From Falciphora oryzae (Eukaryota > Ascomycota > Sordariomycetes > Magnaporthales > Magnaporthaceae), in the NCBI GenBank assembly GCA_000733355.1, contig JNVV01000006.1, positions 1,309,803 to 1,373,802 of the forward strand: a stretch of 64,000 nt of DNA, given 5' to 3'. The translations under genes and the position numbers were made by a program. The notes beneath the pieces are model-generated. The model was given only the letters and a program-made list of their open reading frames with translations, searched no databases and was not told the origin of the DNA. Below, one piece after another: positions 43,540 to 53,131 of the stretch (positions are counted from its first letter, which is position 1; each line of letters opens with the position of its first letter).

Positions 43540-46500
43540 GAGGTGAAACGGCGCTCTGGGGCCCCGATGTAGGCCCGCTTGTGGTGGCCGTCGTAGTACT
43601 TCAGATGGATCTGCGCGAACCTCATCACCCCGCGAATATCCATCCAGGACATAGAAGAGACCCTGGGGCTGTAGGGAAGCACCTCGCCACTGCCGCCGCC
43701 AGACCGGCCCTCGTATGCGTAGTCCACAAAGGCGGGACCGATGATCAGTAGGAATTGAACCAGGAGCTCCGCCGTTTACTTGTCCGTGTCGTCCCCAGGC
43801 TCCGCGTCCGCTAGGAGCTCAACCATGCGGCTGTAGGACTCACCCATCCGCTGGGGTCGGGTCGAGTCGAAGCGTCGTATTGTCTGGGGCGGCTCAGCAA
43901 CCCAGCAGAAGTAGTCGCGCGGCTGGCAAAACACGATGCGAGCCACTTCGTACGCGACCAGCTTTTTGACCAAGTTGGGCTGACTGTGTAGGTCACGGAT
44001 ACGTGGAAGAATCTCGTGGGAATTAAATAGCTTAGAATCATGACCACAGGAAGAGAACCTAAGCACGATACTAACCTTTTCCACCATGCGGAGTTCCTGC
44101 CAGTCGGAGACCGTTCCTCGCACGCGGATGATGAACCACTCCACTGGATGCTGCTAGCCGATTCGGATGAGGCGGCCAAGAGCTTGGATCAGGGTGTTGA
44201 TGTCCCAGAAGAATGAGGCAATGATGCATCGGCTGCAGGCACCGTGGAGGTTCATGCCGGCGCTGGACATGGCGCTGTTGAGAACGCAAACATCCAGGTC
44301 TGTGTCGGGATTATTCCAGTCCTGCTTCATCTTCTCCTTGTCGACAGAGCTGGCGCCAGCTCAGATGGAAATGACTTTGAAGCTCGCCTTCATGAGGAGT
44401 GTAGCTAATTGGCTAGAAGCAGTGTTATGTTGTTAGTATGTGAGCAATCAGGATATGGGGAAATGGGGGTGGGCAGAATATCTAGGTATGGATCCAGCTT
44501 ACCACTGCATCCATGGGGGTCCGTCATTATAGAATCAGGACCGCTCTGCTAATTTGGCGTCTGCACCGGCCCTCCCTTCCTCCGAGGCCGCAGTGGCCAA
44601 ATTTCCCCGATTTTAATCTATACCGGTACTCTCTTTTTGCCTTTTTCTGGCAGCCTCTCTGGCCCTGGGAAGAAAAGAGTCACCGGGCTTTTTGGTTTAT
44701 ATCCCGTGCCTCGACCACCCAAGCCCCAGAAGGCACCGGCGGAGCGTGGCCGCGGGAGCGATACTTTTTTTATATTCGATATTCGATATTGTAGTTGGGT
44801 ATTGGGTGATTCCTCCGGGGGCCCTCCTGGGGGCGGTGCCCCTCCTTCTTGTTGTCCAGGGCCACCTCGAGAATGCGGGTGAAGAGTGGCGGGTTTGGGA
44901 GGGAGGATGGCAGCATCTCACCGCGGCCGCTAGGTGGGATGACACCGTCAATGTCGACGAAAGAAGGATACATCCATGACAACGGCCCGTCGCTCGGGTT
45001 CGAGGTGGTCGTATCGACGATCTCGGTACCCAGGCGTGCAACATGGCTATTATCATGGAGAATAGCCTTTTGGGCCGCCTGAGCTCCAACGCTTGGAGGA
45101 GCCGCGGTGTCGCCGACGCGGCTGTCGAGTTCAGCCGAGCTCATTTCGGTGGCGGCATCGTTCAGGTTCAACATTCGCCAAGACAAGTAGTTCATGCCCA
45201 TGAAGGCAAGGGTGTAAATGAGGTCGAGACTCATTGCATTATTGTCCTTTTTGTCCTCCTTGCCCGTTTTGCTCTTCTTTCTCTTAATCTGGCTCCCTAA
45301 TGGGCCAGAGCCTCCAGCTGGAGTCGGAATCTGGTCGTTGGCCCCCCTCGTGCATCAAAAGGCCGGAAACATTCTTCAAGATCGCCTCAGTGTTCTCCAT
45401 GACATGCTCATATCGGTAGCCGTGATACCCCACGGTGTTTCCGAGATCTTGTGGGGAGGAATCCCTTCGCGAGGGTATGTGACAGTTCCGTTGGGCAGCT
45501 TGCAGAGTGTGCTCGTGCCGCGTCGGACAACGATAGCCTCAGCAGCGCAGAGTATCTCGGTTACAAAGCTCTGCGTCATGTCCAGCTCGACGATCAGTTT
45601 TTGGGCCTCCGAGCGGAGGAGCCACTATTTGTAGCTGCGCTCCTCCATGGATCATTTGGTGATTTGCCCCGACCAGGTGACGACAAAACTGGGCTTTGTC
45701 CACGATCCCGCGCCGAAACTTAAGCTTGCAAGGCAGGTGAGCGGTGGCCTCCATTATCACCACCCTCGATGTCGACGCTGTTCGCCACTGACTGGGGCGA
45801 GCCCCTTGTTCTTCCGGTCGAATACCACCTCGTCGCCTGGCCGGGGGGGCTTGCTATGTCCCATTCGCGGTCCACCTTAGTCTGCTTGGTGTACCGCTAG
45901 ATGAATGTGGAAAAAGGTGAAAATCACTGTCCTGCCAGTCTTTGGATTGTGAGATTCCTGTGACAGCTTCTTCGCCAGGGCATCCTACTCCTCTGGTGAC
46001 AGCGTGGCAGTGGCTCGGCCTCGTCGGACCCGGAGGCGCTCTCTTGTTGCCGTACAGACATTAAAGCTCCAAGTTGGGAAAGTTCTGCTATGTTTCAGCA
46101 AATGTCTGCGGAATCAGATTGGCCGAGACGAAGATGAGAGATCCGAGGAGCTGGTGTGGCAGAAAGTATTCGCCATTGGTTGGACATGTCCAAATCCAGG
46201 AGTACTTGTACTTGAGCTTCTCGTAGTCGAATGACTGGCCACCCGGGCCTTCGACTCCGAAGCTCGGTAGATCCGATTTGAGGCGGCCAAGAATGCCCAG
46301 ATCATCCGTGAGCGCCCAGTGTCCATCATCTTGTTAGAGTAGGAGTGACCCATGTGAGGATGCCCATGGACTGGTAACATTTCTTGATCTCGCTGGTGGC
46401 GCGCTTCCTCTGAATCCTCACCTTTGAGGGTAGCCTCGCGCACTTGGGCTTCTATCACGCCCATCTGAGTTGACATTAACGGCGCCATGGCTTCTTCTTG

Positions 46501-47015
46501 CGCGAATGTCGGGAATAGATCTACTACTCTGTCCGGAACCTCTGTCTCGATGACTGGGCGGGAATGCTCACATCTGTAAACAGTCTCCAGGACCCGTTTC
46601 AGGAGTAACTGTCGACGGGCTCAATCCGCTCGGCTGCAGCAACGCTGACAGCTCTCCTCCGCTTGGTGGGAGGGCGATGGCCGTACTTTTGCCAAGGGTC
46701 TAGCGCAGTGAGCATGGCCAACCTGTTGTCCATAGCCCAGTTGATGTCCTCTTCACTCCAGTCCTTGAACAGATTTTAGGTAGAAACCCGAGCGATCGCC
46801 CTCCGGTTCTGTGCAAGGACAGGTCGCTTGAAGCGAAAACGTTCTCCGGCACCTCTTTTTGCTGCTCCTCGATAATCTGAGCGCTGAACTCGAGCCGAGA
46901 GAAGACTTATGGGCGAACGGGTCGGACCCATAAAAGTGAGAGTTGAGATATCACTGGAAGCCTGGAGCCGTCCAGCTGGATCGTGAACTTGCCTCGAGCC
47001 TCGAAATAAAAAGAT
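43540..47015 (-). pseudogene. Degenerate SNF2-family helicase
   Basis: Minus-strand translation yields SNF2 helicase fragments in the correct 5'-3' order across shifting frames. These are DINWAMDNRLAMLTALDPWQ near 46700, YFLPHQLLGSLIFVSANL near 46130, FVTEILCAAEAIVVRRGTST near 45550 with LPNGTVTYPREGIPP after it, then AMSSAGMNLHGACSR and FWDINTLIQALGRLIRIG near 44200 (helicase motifs V and VI). In-frame stops interrupt it at 46088-46090, 45652-45654, 45625-45627, 44361-44363 and 44154-44156. The last replaces the Gln expected after LIRIG (CAG to TAG). That change is C-to-T at CpA, as repeat-induced point mutation produces. The frames also shift several times. No functional product is expected. 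The boundaries are approximate. Confidence 0.72.
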
Positions 47016-47978
47016 CAAGGCAAATGCGCGTAACCAATCGTCGGCGGTGAGCCCATCTTAATGCCTAGTCCGTTCTTGTTGTGCTGCGTGAAACGCGACC
47101 CTCCAAGCAAAGGTCGTGGAAAGCAAAAACGCTATACTCGCGCGTGTTTAAAACACCCACGCTTGATCCCATGGAAACATGAAATTAGAAATGGAAGTTA
47201 AAACCCATATTTACCTAAATGGTTGTAACTACTAGCAAAATTGGCCTATCTCAAAGATAGAGGCCTCTATAGGCGTAGATTTTTCGGGCGGCAGGTTTGA
47301 AAGCAGACCCTTTTTGTATCCTTGTGATATCGAAGCCTTGCCCTGTCAGACATTCGGTCCTGCAGTCCTATTGCGGTCTTCGCGTCTCCGGTATTCGGTG
47401 CAGAAGCTGTGTATTTTGACTGCGTTACTCGAATAAATTTGAAGGCTCAATCGTCTTTCAAAATTCGCGGGCATCGCCTTGGGCTTCCTGCCAAGTTCGG
47501 GATTGAGTGGGACCAACACGATGGCTAGCGCAATATGCACCAACATGGAAGCCGAGGCACCGGATACACCGAGGCTGCCAGACAGACGACCTGTGGCTTG
47601 TTTTCGTAAAATGTATCAGACCATTGATCCTGGGAAAGAGCAAATTGAAAGATCGGGCAAGATAGATATCATTACTAATAACGCTCGCTGCTGTTGAATG
47701 GGCATTCTCCCAATGCCACCTGACATTGGTGGTGCCCTAGGAGCCAATAACGATTAAAATACTGCAGCGTCATCCATCACATGCCCGTCGCATCCCATCG
47801 CCAGCCAACGCGATAGCGGAACGCGCCCAAGGCTTAGCCCATTCCAACACACTTTTTCACATTTCGACGCATCCCGAAGTAGCTCTTCTTCAATTCGAGG
47901 ACACTCAGAGACCTATGCGAGCCCTTACTTGAGGCGCTCATCTGCCTCTCGAACAGCTGTCTACTTCATTTGTAAACC
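47016..47978. other. AT-richer intergenic region upstream of DGA1
   Basis: The 5' end of the SNF2 relic lies to the left. The part at 47140-47300 is noticeably AT-richer than the surroundings and contains an imperfect inverted repeat near 47246-47275 (GGCCTATCT and AGATAGAGGCC). The rest should hold the DGA1 promoter. No supported gene. Confidence 0.45.
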
Positions 47979-49439
47979 ATGGCAGCCCCAAGTGATCCCG
48001 GGCTCCCCAACGGGGACGCAAAGCTCGAATTGAAGGAGGAGGACTTCCCCGGCCCCCCTCCGGCACCCGCGTCGCCCGCTGGTAGCCCGCCGGCGAGCAC
48101 GACGGTAGCGGGCAGCCCAGGGCGCAGGGACGCCCCCGGGCCCTACGTCGACGACTCGTCTTCTGAGGGTCCCTGGAGTCGCCAGCCCAGTACCAGTAAC
48201 AGCCGCCCGGCCAGGAAAAAGAGCCACCACCACCACTCCAGCCACCATCACTCCAACTACCACCGCAAGCGCTCGACCACCATGACAAAGCGCGGCGTCC
48301 GGGGCCGGGACTCCCCAGGGTCCGCTGTTAGTTTTGGCGACGACCTGGACGAGCAGTCGTCATCGGACGACGAGGATTCGGAGGAGGACGAGCGGCAGCG
48401 CGGCTGGAGGATCCGGCTGGCACCCTGGAACACGCCGCTGCACCGCCGGCTGCAGACGTCGGTGGTGCTCCTGCACTGCCTGGGCATGGGGCTCACCTTT
48501 TCGCTCTTTTGCTTCCTCTGCACCATCCCGCTGCTGTGGCCCGTCACCATAGTCTACCTGGTTTACATCCGCTTTTCCCAGGCCGGCACCGACGGCAAGA
48601 CGAGCCGCCGCGTCGACGGCCTCCGCAGGTCGCGCTTCTGGGCCTACTTTGCAAACTACTTCCCCGCCAAGCTGCACAAAACGGCCGACCTGCCACCGAC
48701 GCGCAAATACATCTTCGCCGTGCACCCGCACGGCATCATCTCCCACGGTGCCTGGGCCGCCTTCGCGACCGAGGCGCTCGGCTTCTCGGATAAGTTCCCG
48801 GGCATCACAAACAGCCTCCTCACGCTCAACGGCAACTTCAAGACGCCCTTCTACCGCGAGTACCTGCTCGCCATGGGCCTGCTGTCCGTGTCCAAGGAGT
48901 CCATCGTCAACGCCCTGACCAAGGGCGGCGTCGACGGCGAGGGGATGGGCAACGCCGTCTCCATCGTCGTCGGCGGCGCGCGCGAGGCGCTCGAGGGCCA
49001 GCCGCGCACCATGCGCCTCATTATCGAGCGCCGCGGCTTCTGCCGCATGGCCATCCGCACCGGCGCCGACCTGGTCCCGGTCCTCATGTTCGGCGAGAAC
49101 GACCTGTACGCCCAGTGGGGGCCGCGCGACCACCCGCGCTTCCACCGCCTGCAGAAGAAGGCCCTGGCGCTCATGGGGTTCTCGGTGCCCGTGCTGCAGG
49201 GCAGGGGGGTGTTCAACTACGACTTTGGCATCCTCCCGCACCGCCGCCCGCTCAACGTCGTCGTCGGCGCCCCGATCAAGGTCCGCCAGGAGGGCCGCGG
49301 CGCCGGGCCCGACCTCGAGCGCGAGACCGAGGACCTGCACGGGCTCTATGTCAAGAACCTCGAGGAGCTGTACCACCGCTACAAGGACGTTTACTTCAAG
49401 AACCGCAAGGAGGAGCTCGTGTTCGTGGATCGGGAATGA
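47979..49439 (+). CDS. DGA1: Diacylglycerol O-acyltransferase type 2 (DGAT2)
   Basis: A single-exon 486-aa frame. Residues 1-145 are low complexity, with a His-rich patch (KKSHHHHSSHHHSNYH) and an acidic patch. A hydrophobic hairpin (about 168-208, VVLLHCLGMGLTFSLFCFLC onward) should embed the enzyme in the ER or lipid-droplet membrane. Family motifs follow: YFP in ANYFPAKLHKT, the catalytic HPHG in AVHPHGIISHGAWAAF (about residue 248), RRGFCRMAIRTGADLVPV with MFGENDLY, and FNYDFGILPHRRPLNVVVG. The enzyme acylates diacylglycerol with acyl-CoA, the committed step of triacylglycerol synthesis. The first ATG is used. Monoacylglycerol acyltransferase activity cannot be excluded from sequence alone, but fungal members of this length are DGATs. 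Confidence 0.94.
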   Translation: MAAPSDPGLPNGDAKLELKEEDFPGPPPAPASPAGSPPASTTVAGSPGRRDAPGPYVDDSSSEGPWSRQPSTSNSRPARKKSHHHHSSHHHSNYHRKRSTTMTKRGVRGRDSPGSAVSFGDDLDEQSSSDDEDSEEDERQRGWRIRLAPWNTPLHRRLQTSVVLLHCLGMGLTFSLFCFLCTIPLLWPVTIVYLVYIRFSQAGTDGKTSRRVDGLRRSRFWAYFANYFPAKLHKTADLPPTRKYIFAVHPHGIISHGAWAAFATEALGFSDKFPGITNSLLTLNGNFKTPFYREYLLAMGLLSVSKESIVNALTKGGVDGEGMGNAVSIVVGGAREALEGQPRTMRLIIERRGFCRMAIRTGADLVPVLMFGENDLYAQWGPRDHPRFHRLQKKALALMGFSVPVLQGRGVFNYDFGILPHRRPLNVVVGAPIKVRQEGRGAGPDLERETEDLHGLYVKNLEELYHRYKDVYFKNRKEELVFVDRE

Positions 49440-50866
49440 GCCACTGGTAGAGGCTCCCCCTTGGCTATTTCCCCTTGTTCCCTTTGTACCAACATATCGT
49501 GGTTTATCCACTCTCCTTAATATCTATATTCTATTTCCTATCTTCTCGTACACCGTGGGGCGGTGATAAAAATCAGGTCACGGCTGGGTTCGTGAACGTC
49601 CTCAGAACAGGACTATAAAGTAAACCTGGATACAGGCCTGGCACGGTTATTTCGGGGCAATGGACGACACAGGTAGAGGCACGAATACGTACATAACCCT
49701 GGGCATTGCCAATGTACATACGGAAACAGACGTGAGTTCGACAAGATGCGTTGTAACGGGTGAATGACCCAGCGTAGGTCTAACATATCTTTTTGCCGCC
49801 ACTAAGGGGAGGGCAGCACTAAAAAGGCCATTGACAGCTGCGCAGCCCGGACAACAAGGAGGCGGTGCGCTGCCAGCTGATAATAAGCAATATATAATAC
49901 ACTTGTTCAGCCCAGATTCACCCATGAACAAACAAATGTGCTAGCGAGTGCGAGAGAAAGGCAGAAGGACGATGACAGCAAGAGAACGCAGACGGCTGGC
50001 ATAAAAAGTCAACACCTAGGAAAGGGGAAACCACGCGGCAGTAAAACAATAGAGATAGGACAGCGAAAGAAGGAAAAGAAAAATAACGAGTACAAAAACC
50101 TCCGAGGCCGCTTCTCTCTATCTTCCCAAGAATTCTTTTCCCCGCCTTCCTCTCCTCATGCAGATAGACAAGTATCCCGTGGTGAACGGGCCTGACGAAA
50201 TAACAGTAGGATAAAATGGTAATGCTTCAAACGAGCGCAGATGAACCGGTAGAGATGCAGACAGATCGAGCCTGGCCCAGACGGGCAGGCATGGAACCTG
50301 GTCGGTTCCGCCTGTCTTGTCCAGTCCTAAAAGATGTGTGGTGTTCGTCAACACACGCAGCCACCACGATCTTTGCTTTTTTTTTGTTCTTTTTTCTCTT
50401 TTCTTTTTCTTCTTCTTCCGTTTTCTTCAGTGTTCCTTTTTTTTTTTTCTTTTTTTTTTTCTTTTCCTGTCATGCAGTAGCTTGATCCTGCGGATCACGC
50501 ACCCCCTCGATTGTTTAACTAATGTCAGTAAAACCTTCCTATCCGTGGGGTCCCGTCACGCTTTTTCTTTTCCCCCTGTTACGTTTTAAGATATATGTCG
50601 GGATAGATAAGGTAGCGATGCGAATGATGGCATCGCTGCCGGTCGGTTCGTGGTGGAGAATTACATTAGAAACAGACAGCGAGAGCCAAGGAAAGAATCT
50701 GGTTCTCAAGGATGGGACGGCTTTCCCTCTTTTTGCTTGAGTTCCCGTCTCGAGTGTCTGGAATGGATCTGGTTTCCCGTGAACCAATACCTGAGTGGAG
50801 GCTCTCGCGGGCATGCCCATCTGGCGGGCGGATCTTGACCTGGGGCGTGCGCATGGCGGCGGAGCC
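49440..50866. other. Convergent 3' region between DGA1 and the Azf1-like gene
   Basis: Both flanking genes end here. A long pyrimidine tract with several T runs spans about 50376-50470. No gene is seen. Confidence 0.5.
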
Positions 50867-53131
50867 TTATTCTTTGGGAAGCACTTCTGCTGCCACCTCC
50901 TGTGGCGACTGCGGTGGCTGTGGCTGTGCCGGCTGCAACTGCAGCTGTGTCGACTGCAGTTGTTGAGTGCCGTGCAGCTGTTGGGTGTCGGCGTCGCTGC
51001 GGCGACTGGTCATTGCCGTCTCGTTCCGCGAGGCCGTCAGCTGCTGACGGAGGAAGTTCACTTCTTCGCTGAGCTGCGTGATCTTATTATCCTGATACAG
51101 AGCCTGACTTTCCAGGGCCGACTTGGCGGCCTCGAGACCGGCCGTGCGTTCTAAAAGCTGCTTTATTGTCGCCTCCCACTTGGCGTCCACGGAGTGGATG
51201 TAGGCCCAGAGGCCGTCGTCGCCCGAGGCAAACAAGTTTGCCGAGCTGTCTCCACTGCCGCCGTTCTGGCTATGGCCAAGACCGCTGGATGCTCTCGAGT
51301 GCGCGCCCGCCGCGACCTGGTGGTTGACGCCACCAGATGGCGGAGCGGGCCCGGTAGCGGTGGATCCAGGGGCGCCTGCTTGTGTGAAGATTGTGCTGAT
51401 GTGAGTGACTGTGTGCGGCATGTCTGTGCTGAGATAAAACGGCGTACCTTGAGCGCCAGGTTCTTGCCGCCGGCTGTATGCCTGGGCCATCTGCGCAGTG
51501 GTGCTGGGCGAGCGTTGGCTGCTCGAGTTGGCCTGCGCCGCCTCGTGGCCGAGCTGGGCGGCAAGGGCGCTTCCCGGGCTGAGCGCTTTGGGACTTTCGG
51601 TCATGGCTTCAAGATTGGCAGATGAGCTTTCCGAACTTGCCTCTGGAGCGCCTGGAGGGGTGGGGTCCGACGTTGAATAGTCTTGCGGGCTTCCGCCGCT
51701 ACTCGGCGTAGGACCATATGTTGCCACAACTGCGCTGGCGGTCGTGGCGTCCGAGACAGGCGTAGGACTGGGAAAGACAAAGTAAAATTCAGATTCAGGT
51801 GAATACAAACCTCCAGTGGTTCCCGGTCTCGCGACAGTTGGCGGATACGCCCGTGCGTGGGCGCCGAAGCCGTCCGTAGCAGATGCGACGGCGTGTTGGG
51901 GTTTGACTCCGGCCGACAGGCTGAGCTGCCTCCGGTCATCTTCCGTCATGTCCGCCTCGCCCGTATCATACAGGACTCCCGACATGACGCTGTCATCGCC
52001 CTCGGGGACGGCTGACTCGTCGTATTCCTCGCCGCCGAAGCTGCCCATGCTGGCTCGCCGGCCGGCGCAGCCACCAGCTCCCTTGGCGTGGCGAGCCAGG
52101 GCGTCACCGCGCGCAAACTTGCGGTCGCATTTGGGGCAGATGTGCGGCTTCTCGCCAGTGTGTAGCTTGCTGTGCCGCTTCAGGTCGTGCAGGCGGCGGA
52201 AGCGCATCTGGCATGTGTCGCAGGCGTATGGCTTCTCCTGGCTGTGCGTCAGGAGATGGCTCTTGAGATTGTGGTGGCGAGTGAAGACCGTGTCGCAACA
52301 AGGGCACTTGTGCTTCTTGGACGAAGGCGAGCGCGGCACGGTATCAGGGTGCTGAGACGATGTCATCGGAAGGCTCATGCCGCGTTGCGGAGGTGCAGGC
52401 GCACCGATGGAGACGTTGGGCGGCAGGATGCCGGGATAAGAATAGGCCGTGTTTTTTTCTTGGGTCTGCGCGTCAGGCTGCGCGACAAAGCTGCCCTGGG
52501 GTTGGTCGTTCCGCTGGTCAATATCCATGGGAGCAGGGCTGTCGACGACCTGTGTCGCAGCGCCGTCCAATGACTGGCTCGTCGGCGCGGTATCCGTGCT
52601 CACTTCGGTCGGAGGCTCTGGCTTTGGAAGCGCCTGAGGCGGCGGCACAACAACCTCGGTGGTGGGTTTACTGTTGGCCAAACCAGGCGACGCCGGTGGG
52701 GCCGCCGCCGCCGCGTCGGGGGCATCCTGCGCGCGGCTCATGGCCATGGTGGCCGACATCAAGACGTCCAGCACCCTATGGCTCGGATTGTCGCTAATGC
52801 CGGCAGCCTGCCTGACCTCCTCGACTTTGCGGATGCGCTCCTCCTCGTCGGCGAGAGCGCCGGTCAGCGGCGCAGGGGAATGTCTTGATGCCAGACCGAG
52901 CCGCTGGACCTTGGACGGCGAGAGGTCGGGGTTAGCGGCAGCGGCGGCGGAAGCGGGGGAAGTCGGTGTGGCCTCGCGAGGCCTCTTGAGCGACCCTGGC
53001 CGTGGGGGGTCGGACGCGAACAGGTCGGCGGCGCTTATTGCGGCGGCAGCGGCGGCGGCGGCGGCGGACTGGGTCGCCGGAGGGGTCGCCAAGGGAGCTT
53101 CCGTCGCGACGGGGCCCTTTTCTGAAGCCAT
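50867..53131 (-). CDS. Azf1-like C2H2 zinc-finger transcription factor with C-terminal coiled coil
   Basis: An open frame of 754 codons. The first 270 residues are Ala/Pro/Ser-rich, with a long Ala run at about 23-31. Three C2H2 or C2H2-like fingers lie at about 273-350: HKCPCCDTVFTRHHNLKSH, YACDTCQMRFRRLHDLKRH and HICPKCDRKFARGDALARH. A conserved GCAGRRASMGSFG block follows. This finger set matches fungal Azf1-type regulators. A coiled coil (about 640-700, IKQLLERTAGLEAAKSALES onward) and a Gln-rich tail (QLQSTQLQLQPAQPQPPQ) complete it, so dimerisation is likely. The 72-nt segment 51376-51447 has a GTACGC donor, a CTCAC branch-like site and an AAGCAG acceptor. It is a multiple of three, so it may be an intron, which would give 730 aa. 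Targets are unknown. Confidence 0.88.
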   Translation of the reverse strand: MASEKGPVATEAPLATPPATQSAAAAAAAAAISAADLFASDPPRPGSLKRPREATPTSPASAAAAANPDLSPSKVQRLGLASRHSPAPLTGALADEEERIRKVEEVRQAAGISDNPSHRVLDVLMSATMAMSRAQDAPDAAAAAPPASPGLANSKPTTEVVVPPPQALPKPEPPTEVSTDTAPTSQSLDGAATQVVDSPAPMDIDQRNDQPQGSFVAQPDAQTQEKNTAYSYPGILPPNVSIGAPAPPQRGMSLPMTSSQHPDTVPRSPSSKKHKCPCCDTVFTRHHNLKSHLLTHSQEKPYACDTCQMRFRRLHDLKRHSKLHTGEKPHICPKCDRKFARGDALARHAKGAGGCAGRRASMGSFGGEEYDESAVPEGDDSVMSGVLYDTGEADMTEDDRRQLSLSAGVKPQHAVASATDGFGAHARAYPPTVARPGTTGGLYSPESEFYFVFPSPTPVSDATTASAVVATYGPTPSSGGSPQDYSTSDPTPPGAPEASSESSSANLEAMTESPKALSPGSALAAQLGHEAAQANSSSQRSPSTTAQMAQAYSRRQEPGAQGTPFYLSTDMPHTVTHISTIFTQAGAPGSTATGPAPPSGGVNHQVAAGAHSRASSGLGHSQNGGSGDSSANLFASGDDGLWAYIHSVDAKWEATIKQLLERTAGLEAAKSALESQALYQDNKITQLSEEVNFLRQQLTASRNETAMTSRRSDADTQQLHGTQQLQSTQLQLQPAQPQPPQSPQEVAAEVLPKE

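Noticed and set aside
48360..49511. 383-codon open frame antisense to DGA1
   Set aside because: Same cause: a GC-rich shadow of the DGAT2 exon with no recognisable protein features.
51779..51821. A 43-nt intron (GTTTGT to TTTCCCAG) in the Azf1-like gene
   Set aside because: It is shorter than usual fungal introns and its removal would shift the frame and truncate a long conserved-looking C-terminus, including the coiled coil.
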